From Bacteroidales bacterium (GTDB lineage: Bacteria > Bacteroidota > Bacteroidia > Bacteroidales > UBA1715), in assembly GCA_016714605.1 (NCBI GenBank), contig JADKDL010000050.1, positions 1-64,000 on the forward strand: 64,000 bases of DNA, given 5' to 3'. Below the pieces are notes generated by a model that did not search any database, had not been told where the DNA came from, and saw only the letters and a program-made list of their open reading frames with translations. Below are positions 31,088-41,609 of the stretch, in pieces (the first letter of the stretch is position 1; the number at the start of each line of letters is the position of its first letter). Made by a program: the position numbers and the translations under genes.

Positions 31088-34000
31088 ATGGTTAACCTTA
31101 CACTTCGAAATATTTTGTCTGTCTTTTCATCTGCTTTATATAGGTCGATGCCAATCTTTATTGTATTTCTGCTTATTTCTATATTAGGAAATGGACAGAC
31201 TCTAAAGTTTGACCATCTTGGCATATCGCAAAATATTAACAATAAGTATATAGAATGTCTACATGAAGACAGCTATGGTTTTATTTGGATTGGTACCAAT
31301 ACTAGTTTATACCGCTACAACGGACAAACAGCAAAAGAATACCAAAACCTAGAATCAGACACTAACTCTTTGGCAGGCAATGGTATATTTAGTATTGCAG
31401 AAGACAAATATAAGAATGTTTATATAGCCCATCGGTTTGAAGGTCTCTCTATTTATAACCGTTATAATGATAATTTTAGCCGACTTGAAATTCCTGATGC
31501 AATAGATTCTGTAAAACTTGCAAAAAATAGCATTAGAGAAATTTTCTTTGATAAAGAGAATACTCTTTGGGTATTAAGCTCTTATGGAATTGGTAAACGC
31601 AAAAACAATAGTGCCGATTGGCAATGGTTTACAGAATGTACAAATACAGAATCATTCATCAACAAAATAGCATTCAGACATACTATTGCCAGAGATGGAA
31701 GTATTTGGTTTACCCTGCTCAAAGCAGATTATCTATTGAAATTCAACCCTAAATTAAACAAAATTGAGCAATTCAATATACTTGAGGCAAACGGAAAACC
31801 AATGTATCTGAACGGAATATTAGGTATTACTTCCGATGCTCAAAACAATATCTGGGTTGGTACGGGTTCAAAAAGGACTACTAAAAATAAATCCATCAAC
31901 AAATGAAGTTATATCAGTTGGTGATAAAAATTCAAAGATTAATCCATTTCTAAATTATGAAATATTTAGTCTTTTTGCTGATAAGAAAAACAATATCTGG
32001 ATTGGAACAATTAACGGTGGATTGTATTCACTAAACCTTGATAATAATGCTCTAGCTCACCATAGTTATACGAAACTTGACAATTTTTCTATTTCTTCAA
32101 ACAGTATAAGTACTATTTTTGAAACCAAAAACGGCGACATGCTTTTGGTACTCATTCGGGCGGGGTAAATATTCTGAATATGAGAAAAAACAGATTCAAA
32201 TTCATAGGTGATTCTAATTCAGAAAAACTTCATACCGGTGGATTTCCGGTTACTAAAATTTATGAAGAATCTGCTCACTCACTTTGGATTGCTACTGATG
32301 GCGGCGGGTTGTATAATCTCAATTTTCAAACAAATACAACCAAACATTTTTCAGCACCTCAATATATTTCAAACAATGCAGTGCTAGACATTGAGCCCAA
32401 CGGCGATGGTAAATTGTGGTTGGCTACGTGGGGAGGCGGTATTTGTTTATTTGACCCAAAAACAGAAAAAAGTAACACCTATAAACCCGAGATAAATAAA
32501 GCAAATTGGATTAACAATAAAAATGTAAAAGCAATTTTCAAAGATGAAAATTTCCTTTGGATAGCATGTCACGGTAATGGTGTAAACATTTACGATATTG
32601 CTCAAAACCAATTCTATAATACCGAAAATCCGAGTAAATTATTTAATTTTAATTTGGCAACACCATACTGGAATAACGATATTTTTAAAGATTCCAAAAA
32701 CAATTTCTGGTTCAGCACTGCTTTTGGTCTTTATAAATGGGATGGAAAAGAACTCACTAACTTCAACAACCACCCCTCAGCAGAAAAAAACCCACTAAAT
32801 AGCTATATTTCTATGGTGTATGAAGATAGCAACAATCATCTTTGGATTTGTAGTAATGCACTAATGAAGTATGATTCTTATTCCAACACATTTACAAATG
32901 TTAATATATCTTACTCCAACTTGCCCAAAAATACAAAAGCAATAGTTCAAGAAAGTGACGATAAATTTTGGGTGAGTTCTAATAATGGAATCAGTTGTAT
33001 TGACCTTAAAAACAACTCTGTAAGAACATTTCAATATGAAGATGGGCTTCAAGGTAATGCCTATTCAGACAAAGCGGTAATGAAGTCGAACAACGGAATG
33101 CTTTATTTTGGAGGTTCTGATGGATTAAACTATTTTGACCCAAATCTTTTTTCAGAAAATTCGATGGAAACGAATGTTTACATTACTGCTCTTAATCTTT
33201 GGAATAATAATGATGAACATCAAGGTGGTAATTTGAATATGGTAAATTATCTAGGAAAAGACCTCCAGAATATACCATTTGATATAAGTAGATTTATAAG
33301 TTTTGAATACATAGCTCCCGGTTATCATAATTCAGAAAAAAAACAATATGCTTACTGGCTCTTTGGCCATAGCGATAAAAAATATTCTGTGGGCAATGAA
33401 CGCAAGGCTACATTCACAAACCTTTCTCCGGGTATATATACTTTTAAAGTAATTTCTGCTAATAGCGAAGGCTTCTGGAATAATGTGGGTGAGAGTATAA
33501 CGTTTACCATATTACCTCCTTGGTGGTCTACATGGTGGTTTAGACTAATTATGATAATCTGTATAAGCTTAATTATTGCTTTTGTTTTCTACTTGCGTGT
33601 TCGAAATATTATGAAACAAAAAACAATTCTCGAAAATACAGTTCAACAAAGAACGGTACAACTAACCGAAGCTAATGTTGAAATTGAAACCCAGAATAAA
33701 CAACTTTTTAAAAATCAAAAAGAAATTGAATTAAAAAACATCGAATTATCTACAACCATAGTTACAAAAGATAAATTACTTTCTATCATTGCTCACGACC
33801 TAAAAAACCCAATAGGTGCAATTGTAGGTCTTTTGGAACTTCTTGATTCTAATTTTCATAAATATTCCGATGACAAAAAACAATCATACGTAAAAGTAAC
33901 GTTAAGCTCGGCTCAAAAAATTCAACATGAGCTTGTTAATCTCTTAGACTGGGCAAGAGCTCAAACTCAAAATTTAAATTACACACCTCAAATTACAAAT

Positions 34001-34444
34001 CTAAATTTACTTATAAAAAACACGCTTTCACTTTTGAACCAGACTGCAAAAACTAAGAAAATAGAAATTCTATTTAATGCTCAACCCGAAATACTGGCTT
34101 TTGTAGATGAGAGAATGATAAGCACTGTAATAAGAAATATTGTAAGTAATGCCATAAAATTTACCCCTAATGAAGGTTTAGTAAATATTTCAGTTGAAAA
34201 TAGTACTAATAAAAAGGTTAAAATTATTATTTCTGACTCAGGTGTTGGTATGACAAATGAACAAATGAACAAATTAAATGAACCAAATGAATATTACACT
34301 TCTTATGGTACAAATAATGAAAAAGGAACCGGTTTAGGTATAAAAATTTGTCAGGAATTTATTGCAATCAATAAAGGCACACTGAATATTTATAGTACTC
34401 CTTTGCAAGGCAGCACCTTCACAATAACTTTACCAACAAAATAA
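31088..34444 (+). CDS. two-component propeller sensor histidine kinase (two frameshifts)
   Basis: The periplasmic part follows a signal/anchor (residues about 15-35). It contains repeated DSYGFIWIGT / NNIWIGT-type propeller motifs (Reg_prop, about ten or more), then a Y_Y_Y domain (about 735-810). A transmembrane helix (about 818-838), a short coiled coil, HisKA (LLSIIAHDLKNPIGAI) and HATPase (DSGVGM, GTGLGIKI) complete it. Unlike many Bacteroidota relatives it ends after the kinase, with no receiver or AraC domain. Frame breaks at the A5 run 31870-31874 (one extra) and at 32143-32148 (one missing) cancel, giving about 1,118 residues. The raw pieces are 31085-31906, 31836-32168 and 32180-34444. 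Relatives sense polysaccharide breakdown products. The ligand here is unknown. Confidence 0.9.
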
Positions 34445-34672
34445 TTTTTTAACACTCTTTTGAAATAATATTCAACATTGTTATTTGCAAATCGTCATTT
34501 AATAATGATATTTCAGCTGTTTTCTATACCGTTTTAAAGTTTTTTTTAATTAAAATATTAATCAAAAAGTATTTAAAACAGCGTAATATACTATGATTTT
34601 AAAAAAAAAATCTTTAAATTTGAATGAAGCATTTATAAAAGGTGGTAGTATAACAAAATAATTGAGATATTT

Positions 34673-36055
34673 ATGAGCGAAGAGAAAGATCACTCAGCAG
34701 AAGAGCTGAGAAGAAGAATTCAAGAAAGATTGAACAGCTTGAATAAACAAGATGAGGAAAAAACCAAAGAAGCATCTGAATTAGACGAAAGTAAAAATAA
34801 GGTAGAAGAGATTAAACCGGAAGCTACAACAAGTAGTTTTGTTTCTGAACCTACTTCAGAAACTTCATACAATCAGCAATCTACAGAGTCTGCTTATTCT
34901 GGTATAGAAAATAAGAGCGAAGAGGTTAAAGCTGAAATTAAGGAAGAAGTTAAAGAAGAGGTTAAGGAAATACCAACTGAAACAGTAAAAGAAACAATAG
35001 CAGCAAATACTGCTAAAGAAAGTGAAATAGCAACTTCTAAATTTGAATCGGCTAAGAAAGTAGAGCAAAAAATCGAAGAAAAGAAAAAACCTATTCCGGT
35101 AAAAGCAAAAACAACAGCAAGTTCATCGTCGTTTTCTAAGAAAAAAACAGATTATGACAACTCAGGATCTGCTGAAAATGTAAAGCAAAAATCGAAAAGC
35201 AGTGTTGTAATTCTTTTAGCAGTATTACTTTTAGGTGTATCTGGTTTGTTTTTTTGGCAATATATGCAAACAAACAAAGTTGAATCTAAAAACACTGAAT
35301 TAGTAACAGAGAATACTCATTTAAAAGAAATAAAAGAAGACTTGAATAGACAGCTTCAAGAAATGCTTGCACAATATGAAAGCGTTAAAACTTCTAATAA
35401 AGAATTGAATATGACTCTCCAAGAAGAGAAACAAAAAATCAAAGAATTATTAGAACAAATAAACAAACTTGAAGAAAAAGGCGCTAAAGTAGATTATTAT
35501 AGAGCTCAAGCCAACCAATTATCTAAGAGCAAAGACCACTATTTGCACAGAATTGATTCGCTTGCAAAAATAAATGAAATATTGGTTACAAGAAACGAAG
35601 AGTTAAATAGTGAATTTGAAAAATCTAAATCAGAAAATGAATTACTATCCGGCAAAGTAGAACTTGCTTCTAAAGTTAAAGGTGTGAATCTAAAAGCATA
35701 TACCTATAATGAAAAAGGAAAAGTAAATGACAAGAATAAAGCTAAAAAAATAACTACTATTGAAGTTTGCATCACGCTTATTGCAAACCCATTGGCTCCT
35801 AAAGGAGATAGAGATATTTATTTGAGAGTTGTTGAACCGAACGGAAATATTCTAGTAGAATCAAAAGACAATCTGTTTTCTCTTAATGGAACAGAGGTTG
35901 CATTTACAGCTCTAGGCTCGGTAAACTACCAAAATGAAGAGGTTAACACCTGTATTAAATACAAATTAAATAAAGAACTAGCAATAGGAAATTATGACAT
36001 TGAAGTTTATACAGATGGACAAAGACTTGGAGCAACTAATATTGTTGTAGAATAA
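34673..36055 (+). CDS. single-pass membrane protein with charged N-terminus and coiled coil
   Basis: A 460-residue protein of unknown function. Residues 1-175 are a disordered, Glu/Lys-rich cytoplasmic tail with KEEVKEEVKE-type repeats and an SSSSF stretch. Residues about 183-203 form one transmembrane helix. About 205-330 is a coiled coil, and the C-terminal 120 residues look like a beta-sandwich (YTYNEKGKVND to LGATNIVVE). The predicted orientation puts the coiled coil and C-domain in the periplasm. Envelope scaffolding is a guess. The gene ends at a strong bidirectional terminator and faces a cyclophilin gene. Confidence 0.7.
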   Translation: MSEEKDHSAEELRRRIQERLNSLNKQDEEKTKEASELDESKNKVEEIKPEATTSSFVSEPTSETSYNQQSTESAYSGIENKSEEVKAEIKEEVKEEVKEIPTETVKETIAANTAKESEIATSKFESAKKVEQKIEEKKKPIPVKAKTTASSSSFSKKKTDYDNSGSAENVKQKSKSSVVILLAVLLLGVSGLFFWQYMQTNKVESKNTELVTENTHLKEIKEDLNRQLQEMLAQYESVKTSNKELNMTLQEEKQKIKELLEQINKLEEKGAKVDYYRAQANQLSKSKDHYLHRIDSLAKINEILVTRNEELNSEFEKSKSENELLSGKVELASKVKGVNLKAYTYNEKGKVNDKNKAKKITTIEVCITLIANPLAPKGDRDIYLRVVEPNGNILVESKDNLFSLNGTEVAFTALGSVNYQNEEVNTCIKYKLNKELAIGNYDIEVYTDGQRLGATNIVVE

Positions 36056-36071
36056 TAAAAATAAAATCAAT

Positions 36072-36112
36072 AAAAAAGGCTGTCTGAATAAAAATCTGAC
36101 AGCCTTTTTTTT
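36072..36112. terminator. bidirectional intrinsic terminator
   Basis: AAAAAAGGCTGTC (36072-36084) and GACAGCCTTTTTT (36098-36110) form a 13-bp stem with flanking A and T runs. It lies between the converging coiled-coil gene and the cyclophilin gene. Confidence 0.85.
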
Positions 36113-36132
36113 GTTTTGTATTGAATACTAAA

Positions 36133-36567
36133 CTAGTCTAATATAACGATTTTTTCAATCACATCGCCTTGTTTTATAGCATCTATAACTTCAAGACCTT
36201 CATATACTTTACCAAAACAAGTATGATTCCTGTCTAAATGTGAAGTGTTTTTGCGACTGTGGCAAATGAAAAACTGAGAACCACCTGTATTTCTACCAGC
36301 ATGAGCCATAGAAAGCACACCTCTGTCATGATATTGATTGCCACCAGTTAATTCACATTTAATTGTATAGCCCGGACCACCAGCTCCTGTACCCTTTGGG
36401 CAACCTCCTTGAATTACAAAATCAGGTATAACTCGGTGAAACGTTAAACCATCATAAAAACCTTCTTTTGAAAGTTTTACAAAATTTGCAACTGCAATCG
36501 GCGCATCATTGTCAAAAAATTCTACTTTCATCAAACCCTTAACGGTATGAATTTCTGCTTTTGTCAT
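36133..36567 (-). CDS. cyclophilin-type peptidyl-prolyl cis-trans isomerase
   Basis: A 144-residue compact bacterial cyclophilin catalysing proline isomerisation in protein folding. Core motifs are NFVKLSKEGFYDGLTFHRVIPDFVIQGG, GGPGYTIKCE, GVLSMAHAGRNTGGSQFFI and HLDRNHTCFGKV. The catalytic Arg is in FHRVIP, and the usual FFI core is intact. There is no signal peptide, so it is cytoplasmic. A terminator lies behind it, and the next gene upstream is separated by another hairpin, so it is probably monocistronic. Confidence 0.95.
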   Translation of the reverse strand: MTKAEIHTVKGLMKVEFFDNDAPIAVANFVKLSKEGFYDGLTFHRVIPDFVIQGGCPKGTGAGGPGYTIKCELTGGNQYHDRGVLSMAHAGRNTGGSQFFICHSRKNTSHLDRNHTCFGKVYEGLEVIDAIKQGDVIEKIVILD

Positions 36568-36647
36568 AATATTAAAATTGTATTAATTAATAATTATTGT
36601 TCTGTTATTAGAGATTACTCCCAAAAGGGTACAAATGTAAAAAAAAA

Positions 36648-36672
36648 AGCTCTGTACAAAAAGTACAGAGCT
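36648..36672 (-). terminator. intrinsic terminator
   Basis: A perfect 10-bp stem, AGCTCTGTAC (36648-36657) with GTACAGAGCT (36663-36672), has a five-base loop and is followed on the minus strand by at least eight T. It ends the 36704-37198 gene. Confidence 0.85.
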
Positions 36673-36703
36673 CTAATATGTATAATAAAATCAAATTAAT
36701 ATG

Positions 36704-37198
36704 TTAAAATCCTTTTCTTGGTGTAACCATAAATTCTACTAAAACACCAATACATCCCATTTGTGTCGGTTTTGGTTTAATTCCTACCGCAGTTGTTTGT
36801 TGCGTTTTCTCGTCAGATGGAACATTAACTTCCAACTTTATTTTTCTAGACTGTAATACTGTAAATTCAAATTCTTTTGCAAAATTAAAATCAGCATTGT
36901 TATACAGAACATCTCCATAATCGTAATCAATAATTTTAAACTGAACTTTGGTTCCAAACACTTCGTCAGAACACATTGTCAATCTATAGTCTTTACCTTG
37001 ATATAAATCAAATACAAACTCAGCCGATTGACCCTTTAAGAACAGCCCACTTCTAGAAACATCACTGAAACTATACTCATTAGGTGCTGCTGCATCTCTA
37101 CACGACTTATGATATGATAAACAATCCTGTGAAAATGCAGAAAATCCAAGGACAAAAACGAAAATTAAAAGAATAACCTTTCCAAAAATCTTTCTCAT
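36704..37198 (-). CDS. conserved exported protein of unknown function
   Basis: A 164-residue secreted protein. The signal peptide ends SAFSQ and the mature part begins DCLSYHKSCRD, with two cysteines. A beta-sandwich-like region (LYQGKDYRLTMCSDEVFG, VQFKIIDYD) follows, with further cysteines (TMCS, MGCIG) that could form disulfides. I do not recognise a named family but have an impression of similar small proteins in Bacteroidota. It lies on the minus strand downstream of another exported protein gene (about 200-base gap) and has its own terminator. Confidence 0.6.
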   Translation of the reverse strand: MRKIFGKVILLIFVFVLGFSAFSQDCLSYHKSCRDAAAPNEYSFSDVSRSGLFLKGQSAEFVFDLYQGKDYRLTMCSDEVFGTKVQFKIIDYDYGDVLYNNADFNFAKEFEFTVLQSRKIKLEVNVPSDEKTQQTTAVGIKPKPTQMGCIGVLVEFMVTPRKGF

Positions 37199-37401
37199 AG
37201 TTTACTTTAAATAATTATTAATACAATTCCATATACTACAAAAATATAAAAAAAATTATGAATAAAACGAATATTTTCACCCAAGAATTTCAGAAAAATT
37301 TCTATTGGGTATTTTCACTCTTATTAAAAGTCATAATATTGTAGCAAAATTCAAGATGATGTAAAATCTTTCCTTGTGAACAATATAAATTTCAAAGGAA
37401 G

Positions 37402-38778
37402 TTAATTTTCCACATTGGTCGAAAAATCAAAGAAACTCGAACTTATATTTTCAGGATCAAAAGGAGTTCTATCTATGAAATAATAGGTTGCACCCCATTT
37501 GTGTTCAACTTTCAGATATATTGTAACAAAATTATCTTTGTTTATAATTACTCTTGTTACTTTTTTGTACATATCTTCTTCTACTTCTATTGTTTTAGTA
37601 GTTGGATATATTTTAGCAAGTGAATCTTGATATACTACGGGATCAAACTCTTCCGGTTTTGATATAACCGTGCTTTTCTGTTCAATAACTACAACTTCTT
37701 TAGGTATCTTAACTTCAACTGGAGAAATCACAGGAACAGTATCTGTTTTCTTTACGTTCTCAATTTTCTCTATACTCTTTACCTCAACACTCTTTGTTTC
37801 AACTGGTTTAGAATCAACGACAAGTACAACCTTTTCATTACTCAAATTATTATTAACATCTATCTTCTGCTGTGTATAAGATAATGCTGAACGTAATTGT
37901 TTAGTATCTTTTACAGCACTACTGATATTGCGTTTCAAATCATTCATCAATTTCTGCATCAACTGCTCTTGTGTCATTGGTTTTGCAACAACTGCCAGAG
38001 CTTTTACGCTATCAATTTTAATTTCTCTAGGCATAATTGAATCTATTGCTATTCCTAAAGAATCTGCTGTTTTATTGAATATTTCTAATTCAGTCTGAAT
38101 GTCTTCTAGTTTATATTTAGGATATCTGCGTGTAGGTTTGAGCTCATGTGCTTTAACAAAATAATCTTTAGCTAATGTAAATTGATTTGCTCCATAAAGT
38201 AAATTTCCTCTATTTATCAAGTCCATATATCTGTTTTCAATAAGCATAGAATCTTGATAAGCCTTATAATTCACCGCATCTTGCGCCAATTTTCTACGTG
38301 CTACTTCGGCATCTATTATCTTTTTTTGTACAATAAAATCTACATCAATATCATAATTGAAATTCTTAAATTTCTCAATATATTTTGCTTCTACCAATGG
38401 TTTTTGGAATAATTTATCGTTTACACCATCGGGTTTAAATAAATGAAATGTGAAATTTAAGGGTGTAAAACAACACTGCTTAACTCCAACAGGTAATTTT
38501 AGAAAAACCATAAACTGTAGTGTAGTATAATCTTTATAAGCAAACGTAAGAGTGTAATTTTCACCGTAGTTCAAAAAAATCTCATAATCACCTTGTGCTG
38601 TAGTTTTTTTCTCAAAAAGCACTTTTTCAGAATTACTCACCTTTATTGAAACACTATCGGTAATACCATCAAGTCTTACTTTCCCAAACACAAGGAAATC
38701 TTTTTGGGAATAAACATCAATTTTAAAAAGTAAGACAAGTAAAAAAGGAAATAATAAAAATCTAGACAACTTAATCAT
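37402..38778 (-). CDS. exported protein with N-terminal carboxypeptidase-regulatory-like domain and TPR-like helices
   Basis: A 458-residue exported protein with a signal peptide (residues 5-24). It is followed by a beta-sandwich of the carboxypeptidase-regulatory type (FLVFGKVRLDGITDSVSIKV to YGENYTLTFAYKDY), then a helical region with a TPR-like unit (NRGNLLYGANQFTLAKDYF). A low-complexity Val/Lys/Pro/Thr-rich spacer (about 330-385) and a short C-terminal domain (YKKVTRVIINKDNFVTIYLKV) complete it. No catalytic motif is visible. Similar architectures occur in Bacteroidota envelope proteins of unknown role. Confidence 0.6.
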   Translation of the reverse strand: MIKLSRFLLFPFLLVLLFKIDVYSQKDFLVFGKVRLDGITDSVSIKVSNSEKVLFEKKTTAQGDYEIFLNYGENYTLTFAYKDYTTLQFMVFLKLPVGVKQCCFTPLNFTFHLFKPDGVNDKLFQKPLVEAKYIEKFKNFNYDIDVDFIVQKKIIDAEVARRKLAQDAVNYKAYQDSMLIENRYMDLINRGNLLYGANQFTLAKDYFVKAHELKPTRRYPKYKLEDIQTELEIFNKTADSLGIAIDSIMPREIKIDSVKALAVVAKPMTQEQLMQKLMNDLKRNISSAVKDTKQLRSALSYTQQKIDVNNNLSNEKVVLVVDSKPVETKSVEVKSIEKIENVKKTDTVPVISPVEVKIPKEVVVIEQKSTVISKPEEFDPVVYQDSLAKIYPTTKTIEVEEDMYKKVTRVIINKDNFVTIYLKVEHKWGATYYFIDRTPFDPENISSSFFDFSTNVEN

Positions 38779-39124
38779 TTGTTAATTTTAATTTACAAAT
38801 ATCATATATTTTTATGATTTAAAACAAATGTATAACTGCATTATCTCAATTTATCTTAATGTTTTTCTTTTTATTTGAAATTGCATTCAAATAAAATTGT
38901 TGCTTTTATAATATGTATGAATTTTTGGAATAAAAAATGATTAAAAATAACTTATATTTGAAACTTGATGTAGAAATTGTAATTTCATTTATAATTTCTA
39001 CTGCAAAAGACAATAAAAATTATAATTTCGGAACAAAAGAATGAAACGTATATTTATATTTTGTATTTATTATTAATATGAGTGTTTCATCAAACAAAAA
39101 AATTAATTATCAAATTATTTACAT
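38779..39124. other. AT-rich intergenic region between divergent genes
   Basis: About 345 bases of very AT-rich sequence between the exported-protein gene (minus) and the MORN gene (plus). No gene, clear hairpin or full promoter match is seen. Confidence 0.35.
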
Positions 39125-39538
39125 ATGAAAAAGCTAATACTTATAATCATCAGTATGCTTTCATACAGCATATTATTCTCACAAGCAACTGATATCAACC
39201 TGCTTGAGAAAAAAGAAGAGATGTATTATTTAAATGGTAAATTCTATTCGGGAAACTGTTTTGCCAAACATGAAAACGGTAAAATTGGTCTGAAAGGACA
39301 GATAAAAAATGGTTTGAAAGAAGGAACTTGGATTTGGTACTACTCTGATGGAACTAAAAAAAGAGAAAGTGCATTCGTGAATAATCAGATGGAAGGACTC
39401 ACAATGTACTGGCATGCCAATGGAGTGAAAGCGAAAGAAATTATGTACAAAGCTGGCAAGAATATTGACCAAAAACTGTGGAATGAAGACGGCACCAGAA
39501 AGCCCAACCCTACATTCCAACAAACATTCGATAAATAA
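39125..39538 (+). CDS. MORN-repeat exported protein
   Basis: A 137-residue protein with a signal peptide (ends LFSQA). About four MORN-type repeats follow, of the form NGK..LKGQIKNGLKEGTWIWYYSDGTKKRES. Databases often label such proteins YwqK-family antitoxin, but nothing here suggests a toxin partner. The ppx/gppA gene begins 29 bases downstream on the same strand, so the two may share a transcript. Confidence 0.75.
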   Translation: MKKLILIIISMLSYSILFSQATDINLLEKKEEMYYLNGKFYSGNCFAKHENGKIGLKGQIKNGLKEGTWIWYYSDGTKKRESAFVNNQMEGLTMYWHANGVKAKEIMYKAGKNIDQKLWNEDGTRKPNPTFQQTFDK

Positions 39539-39567
39539 ATCCATAATCAACAGATAAATAATATCCT

Positions 39568-40491
39568 GTGAATATTGCAGTTATAGACCTTGGCACTAAT
39601 ACATTTAATTTGCTGATAATTGAGCCATTAACACAAGGAAAATTCAACATAAAATATAGTAATAAACTTGAATCGAAACTTGGAAGAGGAGGTATTCATA
39701 ATTCAATTATTACACCGGAAGCAATGCAACGGGGAATTTCATGTTTGAAACAACACAAATTAACTATAGAAAAATTCAATTGCTCTAAAGTATTAGCATT
39801 TGGCACCTCAGCTCTGAGAAATGCCACAAATGCTGATGAATTTATAAAGAAATCTAAACAAGAAACAGGCATAGACATAACTGTAATAAGTGGCGATGCT
39901 GAAGCCGAACTTATCTTTTTGGGAAACAAATGGGCTGTAGAAATGCCAACTACTTCACTCATTTTAGATATTGGAGGTGGAAGCAATGAGTTTATTATTG
40001 CAGATAAAAATACCATATACTGGAAAAAAAGTTTTGAACTTGGAATGCAAAGACTATTAAATATGTTTCCGCTCAAAGACCCAATCTGCTTAACAGACTT
40101 AACTGAGCTAGAACAATATTTTGATAAACAGCTCCTTGAGCTTACCGATGCTTTGCTTAAATATCCTACAAATATATTAGTAGGATCATCGGGAAGTTTT
40201 GATACATTCAGACAAATGCTCGAACAGAAAAACAACGACTCAAACACAAGTTCCTCACCTACTCTATCTTATTCATTTACGAATAATGATTTTGAATATC
40301 TTCATACAATATTTACAACTCAAACACAAGATACTCTGAGACAAATAGACTCAATAGATTTGATGCGGGTAGAAATGTTGCCAATTGCCAGTGTTTTTGT
40401 TAATTACATCATAAAGAAATATTCAATAAAAACCATTATCCAGTCATCTTATTCGCTCAAAGAAGGCGCTGTTTTTAAATATCTTTTATAA
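39568..40491 (+). CDS. Ppx/GppA family phosphatase
   Basis: A 307-residue ASKHA-fold enzyme. Family motifs are VIDLGTNTFNLLI (phosphate-1 loop), FGTSALRNATNADEF, VISGDAEAELIFLG, ILDIGGGSNEFII (phosphate-2 loop) and GSSGSFDTF. It would hydrolyse inorganic polyphosphate or guanosine pentaphosphate, linking it to stringent-response signalling. At this length only the catalytic core is present, without the C-terminal HD-like extension of larger Ppx proteins. The start is GTG at 39568. The DUF262 gene follows after 15 bases. Confidence 0.9.
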   Translation: MNIAVIDLGTNTFNLLIIEPLTQGKFNIKYSNKLESKLGRGGIHNSIITPEAMQRGISCLKQHKLTIEKFNCSKVLAFGTSALRNATNADEFIKKSKQETGIDITVISGDAEAELIFLGNKWAVEMPTTSLILDIGGGSNEFIIADKNTIYWKKSFELGMQRLLNMFPLKDPICLTDLTELEQYFDKQLLELTDALLKYPTNILVGSSGSFDTFRQMLEQKNNDSNTSSSPTLSYSFTNNDFEYLHTIFTTQTQDTLRQIDSIDLMRVEMLPIASVFVNYIIKKYSIKTIIQSSYSLKEGAVFKYLL

Positions 40492-40506
40492 AAAATTGAA
40501 AATAAA

Positions 40507-41607
40507 ATGGAACAAAAAATTGAAATCATAAATAATTGGAATCTTTCCAAGTTTTTTAAAGAACTAGAAAGCGGATTGATAAGAATTCCTCGATTCCAAA
40601 GAGGTTATATTTGGGAAAAATCTAAAATCACCAAATTACTCAATAGTATTTATGCTCAATATCCTATAGGTTCCATATTCTTGTGGTTAGCTCCCAAAGA
40701 ATATAAAAATTATATAAGAGACTGGAAAGAACTGGGTCTCCCTGATGATACCAACCAAAATGAATATCAATTTATACTAGATGGACAACAGAGAATTACC
40801 TCTCTTTACATCACCCTTAAAGGCAAACTATTTGAAGAACAAGACTATAGAACTATTTGTTTTCACTTAGAAAAAAGAGAATTTACCGTCTCTAAAGCTA
40901 AAACAATGAAGCATGAAATACCTGCATGGAAACTCCTAGACCCTATAGCCTACGGTGAAATTCTTGCCGATTATGCAATTGTAGATAGAGAGAAAAAAAC
41001 CAATTTCGCGTCTATTTGGAGAGAATGTCATGAAATATTTGTTAATTACCCTCTGAGTATTGTAAGAACTATTAACAATAATTTGGATGATGTTGTTGAG
41101 ATTTTTGAAAGAATAAATCAGGGCGGGAAAAGACTTACAGCGTTTGATTTGGTGCAGGCTTCAACATGGTCGCCAAATTTTGATTTAAACGAGAATATTC
41201 AAAAACTTAATAACAGTTTTGATTCTGAAAAATACGGTAAGTTACAAGATAAAACCATAGTATTTGCCCTTTGTCTAAATATATTCAACAACTACAATAA
41301 CCTTATACAGTTGCAGTTAGATGCATCAAACTGCAAAAAAGTTTGGTCCAAAACGGCTAAATCAATAAAACAATCTATAGATTTCATTAAATCTATGGGT
41401 ATTAAAGACGATTTCACGCCTTATCATACTTTAATTCCAATGATTCAATTCTATTTTTACAAATTGACCGATGAAGAAATAATAGAATCACATAGAAAAG
41501 AACTAGAAAAATGGTTTTGGAATGCGAAATTTTCTAATAGATACTCAGGTACTAGTACCGCAAATTTGAAAGAAGATTGTGCTTGGATTTTAGATATTTT
41601 GAAATAG
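40507..41607 (+). CDS. DUF262 (GmrS/ParB-nuclease-like) domain protein
   Basis: A 366-residue protein with the DUF262 fold. LIRIPRFQRGYIWEKSKITKLLNSI and YPIGSIFLW open it. The DGQQR motif in FILDGQQRITSLY and FERINQGGKRLTAFDLVQA follow. This is the nucleotide-sensing half found in GmrSD type IV restriction and related anti-phage systems. The DUF1524 HNH half is absent, as is any separate partner nearby. It follows ppx/gppA by 15 bases and is probably co-transcribed. It may be a solitary regulator or a defence remnant. Codon and base use resemble the neighbours. Confidence 0.8.
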   Translation: MEQKIEIINNWNLSKFFKELESGLIRIPRFQRGYIWEKSKITKLLNSIYAQYPIGSIFLWLAPKEYKNYIRDWKELGLPDDTNQNEYQFILDGQQRITSLYITLKGKLFEEQDYRTICFHLEKREFTVSKAKTMKHEIPAWKLLDPIAYGEILADYAIVDREKKTNFASIWRECHEIFVNYPLSIVRTINNNLDDVVEIFERINQGGKRLTAFDLVQASTWSPNFDLNENIQKLNNSFDSEKYGKLQDKTIVFALCLNIFNNYNNLIQLQLDASNCKKVWSKTAKSIKQSIDFIKSMGIKDDFTPYHTLIPMIQFYFYKLTDEEIIESHRKELEKWFWNAKFSNRYSGTSTANLKEDCAWILDILK

Positions 41608-41609
41608 TG

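Noticed and set aside
31870..32168. Programmed ribosomal frameshifting in the propeller kinase
   Set aside because: The two shifts are in opposite directions at ordinary short runs without a slippery heptamer and stimulatory structure, and similar shifts occur in many unrelated genes here.
39125..39538. MORN protein as antitoxin of a toxin-antitoxin pair
   Set aside because: It has a signal peptide and no small toxin-like partner on either side. The YwqK antitoxin label appears to be a transitive annotation.
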